Assembly (NCBI RefSeq): GCF_001590865.1
Contig: NZ_BBUY01000008.1
Location: 1 to 64,000 of the forward strand
Length of the DNA: 64,000 nucleotides
DNA from: Streptomyces sp. NBRC 110611
GTDB taxonomy: Bacteria; Actinomycetota; Actinomycetes; Streptomycetales; Streptomycetaceae
Direction of reading: 5' to 3'
How positions within the stretch are numbered: position 1 is the stretch's first letter; each line of letters begins with the position of its first letter. Under the pieces are notes generated by a model, which worked only from the letters and a program-made list of their open reading frames with translations, searched no databases and was not told the DNA's origin. Shown in pieces: positions 60,950 to 64,000 of this stretch. Made by a program: the position numbers and the translations under genes.

Positions 60950-62296
60950 TCAGCGCCGCAGCCGCCGCCATGGGGTGACGGTGACGAGCGCGCCGCCGAG
61001 CAGGATGAGGGTGCCGGCGAGAAAGCCGAGGGCGGTCAGCGCGCCGTCGTCGGCCGCACCGGTCTGGGCGAGGCCGCCACTCGTCCCGCCGGAAGCCCCT
61101 GCGCCGGCGGAGGCCTCCGCGCCACCCGAGGAGCCGCCGAAGGTGCCTGCGGACGATCCGCCGGAGGAACCGGTCGTGGAGCCAGTCGTGGAACCGGTCG
61201 TGGAACCGGACGTCGAGCCTCCGGAGGTGCCGCCCGGCTGCGCGGCGGTGTCCAGGGTGAGCGAGACGCCCGGATCCTTCTCCGGGGTACAGGTGGTGGT
61301 CGTCCCCAGGGCGTTGACGGTGAGCACGCCGGGGGTCAGCGTGGCCGTGCCGGTGGCGCCCGGTGTGTAGACGCCCTTGAGGTCGGGGATCTCGATCGGG
61401 TCACCCGACTTGATCGGTTCGGCGTTGGCGGGCCCTTCGGTCTTCACCGATCCCTTGTCGGCGCCGCCCACCGTGACGGCCATCGACGGCTTGACCGCGC
61501 CCTTGGGGATATCCGCCGGGCTGGTCATGACGGACTTCTTGAATCGCACCGTCAGGTCGTATCCGCCGCCCTTCTTCACGGCGTCGATCTGGACCGGCGA
61601 GACCGCCTTCTTGTCGCCGATGGGCGTCTTGCAGGCGTACTGGACCCGGACTTCCTTGCCCTGGTACGCGGTGCCGTCGGGATCGCTACCGGAACCGCCG
61701 GTCGACCCGCCGGCCGATCCGCCGCCGTCGGTGACCTTGACCGTGACCGCGGGCCGCACCGTCTCCTTGGGCGAGCACTTGGTGTCCGTGGAGATCGGTT
61801 TGCTGACGTTGATGTTGTAGAAACCGGGCGTCAGGGTGATCTCACCGGGCTTCGTCAGCGTCAACTTGCCTGTCATGTCCGACAGTTGCATCGGTCCGCC
61901 CTTGGGGATCGGCGGATTCCGCCGCGGCCCCTCCATCGCCAGCTCACCGGTCTGGGCCCCGGCGACCGTGATCGTGCCGGTCGGCTGGACGGTGTCCTCC
62001 CCCAGGTCGAGGATGTCGGGGTTCTTCGACGCGCCCTCGACGGTCTTCCAGACCACCGTGATCTCGTCCCCGACCTTCGCCGTCGCGGGCGCGTCGACCG
62101 CCACCTTCGTGGTCCCCGCGATCGGCGGCAGCCCCGATATCGGCGGTGGCAGACACTCCGTCCGGTACGAGACCTCCGCCGCCCGGGCGGGCCCGGCCAT
62201 GGTCATCACGCCCGCTCCCGCGAGTACCAGCGCGGCCGCCGAGGCCACCGCGGCTCTCCTCCGTTGCCTCATCCGTTGCCCCATCCGTTGCCCCAT
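60950..62296 (-). CDS. LAXTG-anchored surface protein with two repeated domains
   Basis: A 448-residue exported protein. A signal peptide (~12-38, ending GPARAAEVSY) is followed by two similar beta-rich domains (~45-190 and ~205-345), each with paired Cys and Lys/Pro/Gly-rich strands. A Gly/Ser/Thr linker with repeated GSTT units (DNA ~61165-61215) leads to the sorting signal LAQTGA (~409-414), a hydrophobic helix and a WRRLRR tail. LAXTG is the motif used by class E sortases of Streptomyces, so the protein should be attached to peptidoglycan. The start is at 62296 by TGATG overlap with the upstream gene; two further in-frame ATGs follow (MGQRMGQRMRQR), so initiation could vary. Confidence 0.85.
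   Translation of the reverse strand: MGQRMGQRMRQRRRAAVASAAALVLAGAGVMTMAGPARAAEVSYRTECLPPPISGLPPIAGTTKVAVDAPATAKVGDEITVVWKTVEGASKNPDILDLGEDTVQPTGTITVAGAQTGELAMEGPRRNPPIPKGGPMQLSDMTGKLTLTKPGEITLTPGFYNINVSKPISTDTKCSPKETVRPAVTVKVTDGGGSAGGSTGGSGSDPDGTAYQGKEVRVQYACKTPIGDKKAVSPVQIDAVKKGGGYDLTVRFKKSVMTSPADIPKGAVKPSMAVTVGGADKGSVKTEGPANAEPIKSGDPIEIPDLKGVYTPGATGTATLTPGVLTVNALGTTTTCTPEKDPGVSLTLDTAAQPGGTSGGSTSGSTTGSTTGSTTGSSGGSSAGTFGGSSGGAEASAGAGASGGTSGGLAQTGAADDGALTALGFLAGTLILLGGALVTVTPWRRLRR
61165..61215. repeat. 15-bp repeats coding for GSTTGSTTG linker
   Basis: Units resembling GGAACCGGTCGT and GGAGCCAGTCGT repeat about four times with small changes and encode, on the minus strand, Gly-Ser-Thr-Thr units of the wall-spanning linker of the LAXTG protein. 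Confidence 0.7.
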
Positions 62297-64000
62297 CACG
62301 CAGAACCCTTCGACGTCGGTCGTTCGGTCGGTGTGCTGGACGGTGACGCAGTGGCGGACGGTGATGCGGTGGCGGACGGTGCGGAGTCCGCGGTGAACCA
62401 CGGCAGCGCGGCGGAACCGCCGGCCGCTCGGGCGCCGCGCCCGCGGCCCACGCCGCCGCCCGCGCCCGTACGGCGTGGACGCACCCGGTTCACGATCGCC
62501 ATCCCGACGCGGAACACCACCATCGGGATCACCAGGCACAACAGCACCCAGAAGAGCGTCACGCCCCATGGCCTCCCGACCCCCCAGGGCTGCTCGGCCA
62601 GCACCTTGCCGCCGTACTTGAGGGCGATCAGATAGTCCCCGTGCGCGCCGGCCGCGAGCTCGACCGGCAGCCTGACCTCGGCCCTCTTGCCGGCGGGTAC
62701 GGTCCCCCGCCACTGCCGCTCCTCCCACTGGGGCGCGAAGACGCCATGCGAGGTGCCGACGTGGAACACCGGATCCTTGGCCGGTGTGGGGCCGAGATTG
62801 CCGATCGTGACGGTCAACTCGCGCTGCGGCGGGGCCCCGAACCAGGTCAGCAGGCCACTGCTGCCCGTCAGCCGGGGCGGGGAGAGTACCGTCAGCCGGC
62901 CGCCGGTGCTCTCCTTGGGAAGCGGCGCGACGGGGTGGCCCGCTACCTGGAACGCGGCATCCACCGCGGCCGCCGCTCCGGTCACCGTCGACACATGCAC
63001 CACACAGGGGCAGGGCTTGGGCGGCTCGGCGACCGGGAGGCTCTTGTGGAACGCCCCCTGCGCGTCGGTGGTGACGGCCCGCCCGTCCCCGTTGGCGCAC
63101 GAGTTGGTACCGCCGATCATGTTCTGTCCGCAGATCAGCAGGGTGAGCAGCGCCCTGGGCCGCCAGCCGCGCCCGGTCACGGTGATGCTGCCGCCCTTGC
63201 CCGCCTCCTCCTTGGAGAGCCGGACGGTGGGCCCACCGTCGACCTCGGCGGTCACCCCGGCGGCAGCCGTGGTGACGGTCGTGGCGGCAGCCGTGGCAGC
63301 GGTCGTGGTGGTGAGAGTGGTGGCCGTCAGCATCAGGGCGGCCAGGGCCGCACACCGCACCGCCGCGGCCCCGCCCCGCCGCGTTCCCCTGGTGCGGCGC
63401 CATCGCCGTACGGCCACCAGGGCGCCGGCCGCGCCCGCCGCCGTCAGGCCCACCACCCCGGCGACGCCGCCCCACGGGACCGCCGTGTACGAGGCGGTGG
63501 CCGACCCGCGCGCCCCGCCCTCGGCGGTCACCGTGAGCCGGACGTCGACCGCGTCCAGAGCGGGCGGATCCGGCCACCGCTCCGTCAGCTCGACGGCCTG
63601 CCCGGGGCGCAGCGCGACCGGCAGGGTGCGGGCGGCACGCCGCAGCACCGGCCCGAACACCCCGTCGGCGCGCACCGCGAGCCGCGGAGCGAGCGTCGTA
63701 TTGCCACGATTGACCAGCGTGTACCGGATAGCCCCCTCGCCCCCACCCCCGCCCCCATGCCCGTCCACGTTCCCGTTCACGTCCACCTTCACGTTCTCGA
63801 CGGTCAGCGCGGACAACGCGGGCGCGGTCACCCGCACATGGACCGGTATGGCCACGCGCCGCCCGGCGCCCTTCCCCTCCTCCGCACCGCTGGTGGCGAC
63901 GATCGCGCCCGAGTGCTCGCCGGGGACCGCGTCGCGCGGCACGGTCACCGTGAACGGCACACCCGCGCGGGTACGCGGCGGAACCTTCACCTCGGACGAG
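62296..64000 (-). CDS. DUF916-like exported protein fused to a second exported domain (5' end outside window)
   Basis: At least 568 residues, cut by the window edge; the frame is open at 64000 and no start is seen. The left part (KVPPRTRAGVPFTVTVPRDA, HSGAIVATSGAEEG, VRYT-type strand AIRYTLVNRGNTTLAPRLAV) is of the DUF916/WxL-associated type, ending in a membrane helix (~GGVAGVVGLTAAGAAGALVA) and RRWRRTRGTRRGG. A second helix (CAALAALMLTATTL) is followed by an Ig-like part with GSITVTGRGWRPRALLTLLI, CGQNMIGGTNSC and PPKPCPCVVHVST. A last helix (VTLFWVLLCLVIPMVVFRVG) and a disordered Ser/Pro tail end the protein. One continuous ORF where related genomes may have two genes. Its stop overlaps the start of the LAXTG gene. 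Confidence 0.7.
   Translation of the reverse strand, partial: SSEVKVPPRTRAGVPFTVTVPRDAVPGEHSGAIVATSGAEEGKGAGRRVAIPVHVRVTAPALSALTVENVKVDVNGNVDGHGGGGGGEGAIRYTLVNRGNTTLAPRLAVRADGVFGPVLRRAARTLPVALRPGQAVELTERWPDPPALDAVDVRLTVTAEGGARGSATASYTAVPWGGVAGVVGLTAAGAAGALVAVRRWRRTRGTRRGGAAAVRCAALAALMLTATTLTTTTAATAAATTVTTAAAGVTAEVDGGPTVRLSKEEAGKGGSITVTGRGWRPRALLTLLICGQNMIGGTNSCANGDGRAVTTDAQGAFHKSLPVAEPPKPCPCVVHVSTVTGAAAAVDAAFQVAGHPVAPLPKESTGGRLTVLSPPRLTGSSGLLTWFGAPPQRELTVTIGNLGPTPAKDPVFHVGTSHGVFAPQWEERQWRGTVPAGKRAEVRLPVELAAGAHGDYLIALKYGGKVLAEQPWGVGRPWGVTLFWVLLCLVIPMVVFRVGMAIVNRVRPRRTGAGGGVGRGRGARAAGGSAALPWFTADSAPSATASPSATASPSSTPTERPTSKGSA

Noticed and set aside
60950..63577. Single 875-codon minus-strand ORF
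   Set aside because: Only its last 448 codons are a real gene; the first part is the wrong frame of the upstream DUF916-like gene.

Overview
The window is high-GC chromosomal DNA from a Streptomyces species. The GC-rich codon use, frequent GTG starts, ATGA/GTGA stop-start overlaps, an 87-residue WhiB, coenzyme F420 genes, DUF397/XRE pairs and five LytR-CpsA-Psr (LCP) genes all fit. From general knowledge of the genus, the backbone order (ahcY, manA, phosphomannomutase, whiB, cysteine dioxygenase, cofD/cofE, manC, LCP genes, acyl-CoA dehydrogenase, purE/purK, GtrA, two-component system) looks like conserved core chromosome. No alignment could be run. No tRNA, rRNA, CRISPR array, transposase or integrase was recognised.

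Layout. 1-288: gene-free AT-richer DNA with a terminator-like hairpin. 289-8750: SpoIIM-like and RDD membrane proteins (divergent), a small hypothetical, ahcY, a fructose-type PTS permease (IIB-IIC-IIA) and a cation-efflux protein. 8973-20383: mannose/cell-surface block (manA, SIS protein, Trm112-like, phosphomannomutase, DUF3499, zincin-like protein, DUF5719 and a 1331-residue glycosyltransferase). 20732-22317: whiB and cysteine dioxygenase, separated by a long regulatory region that contains a cysteine-rich leader ORF. 22340-28577: cofD-cofE, a DNA glycosylase, manC and a secreted amidase/PGRP. 28706-34816: a TIGR03089-like protein and three LCP genes. 34817-40093: first accessory island, with a broken SH3-type secreted protein, a decayed ATP-grasp RiPP cluster (precursor intact, both enzymes damaged), four overlapping small ORFs, an XRE/DUF397 pair and a DUF397 remnant. 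40236-46227: glycosyltransferase, two more LCP genes, VanZ and thioesterase. 46322-48530: second accessory island (XRE-TPR regulator, small ORFs, one with a CxxCxxCC tail, and a methyltransferase cut off beside the next gene's terminator). 48639-60795: acyl-CoA dehydrogenase, nucleotide-sugar dehydrogenase, CGNR regulator/VOC pair, purK-purE-dipeptidase, chagasin-like protein, GtrA, two-component system and a POT peptide transporter behind twin palindromes. 60950-64000: an LAXTG surface protein and an upstream DUF916-like gene running off the window.

How the genes fit together. ManA, the phosphomannomutase and the ManC-like enzyme make GDP-mannose or related NDP-sugars. The glycosyltransferases, GtrA and the nucleotide-sugar dehydrogenase are candidates for building surface glycans. 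The LCP proteins would attach glycopolymers to peptidoglycan. AhcY recycles S-adenosylhomocysteine and the dioxygenase disposes of excess cysteine, so sulfur metabolism is a second thread. The most interesting items are the Cys-rich leader ORF before cysteine dioxygenase, the decayed ATP-grasp RiPP cluster, the small ORF with a CxxCxxCC tail beside a methyltransferase fragment, and the tandem GTCCANTGGAC sites before the peptide transporter.
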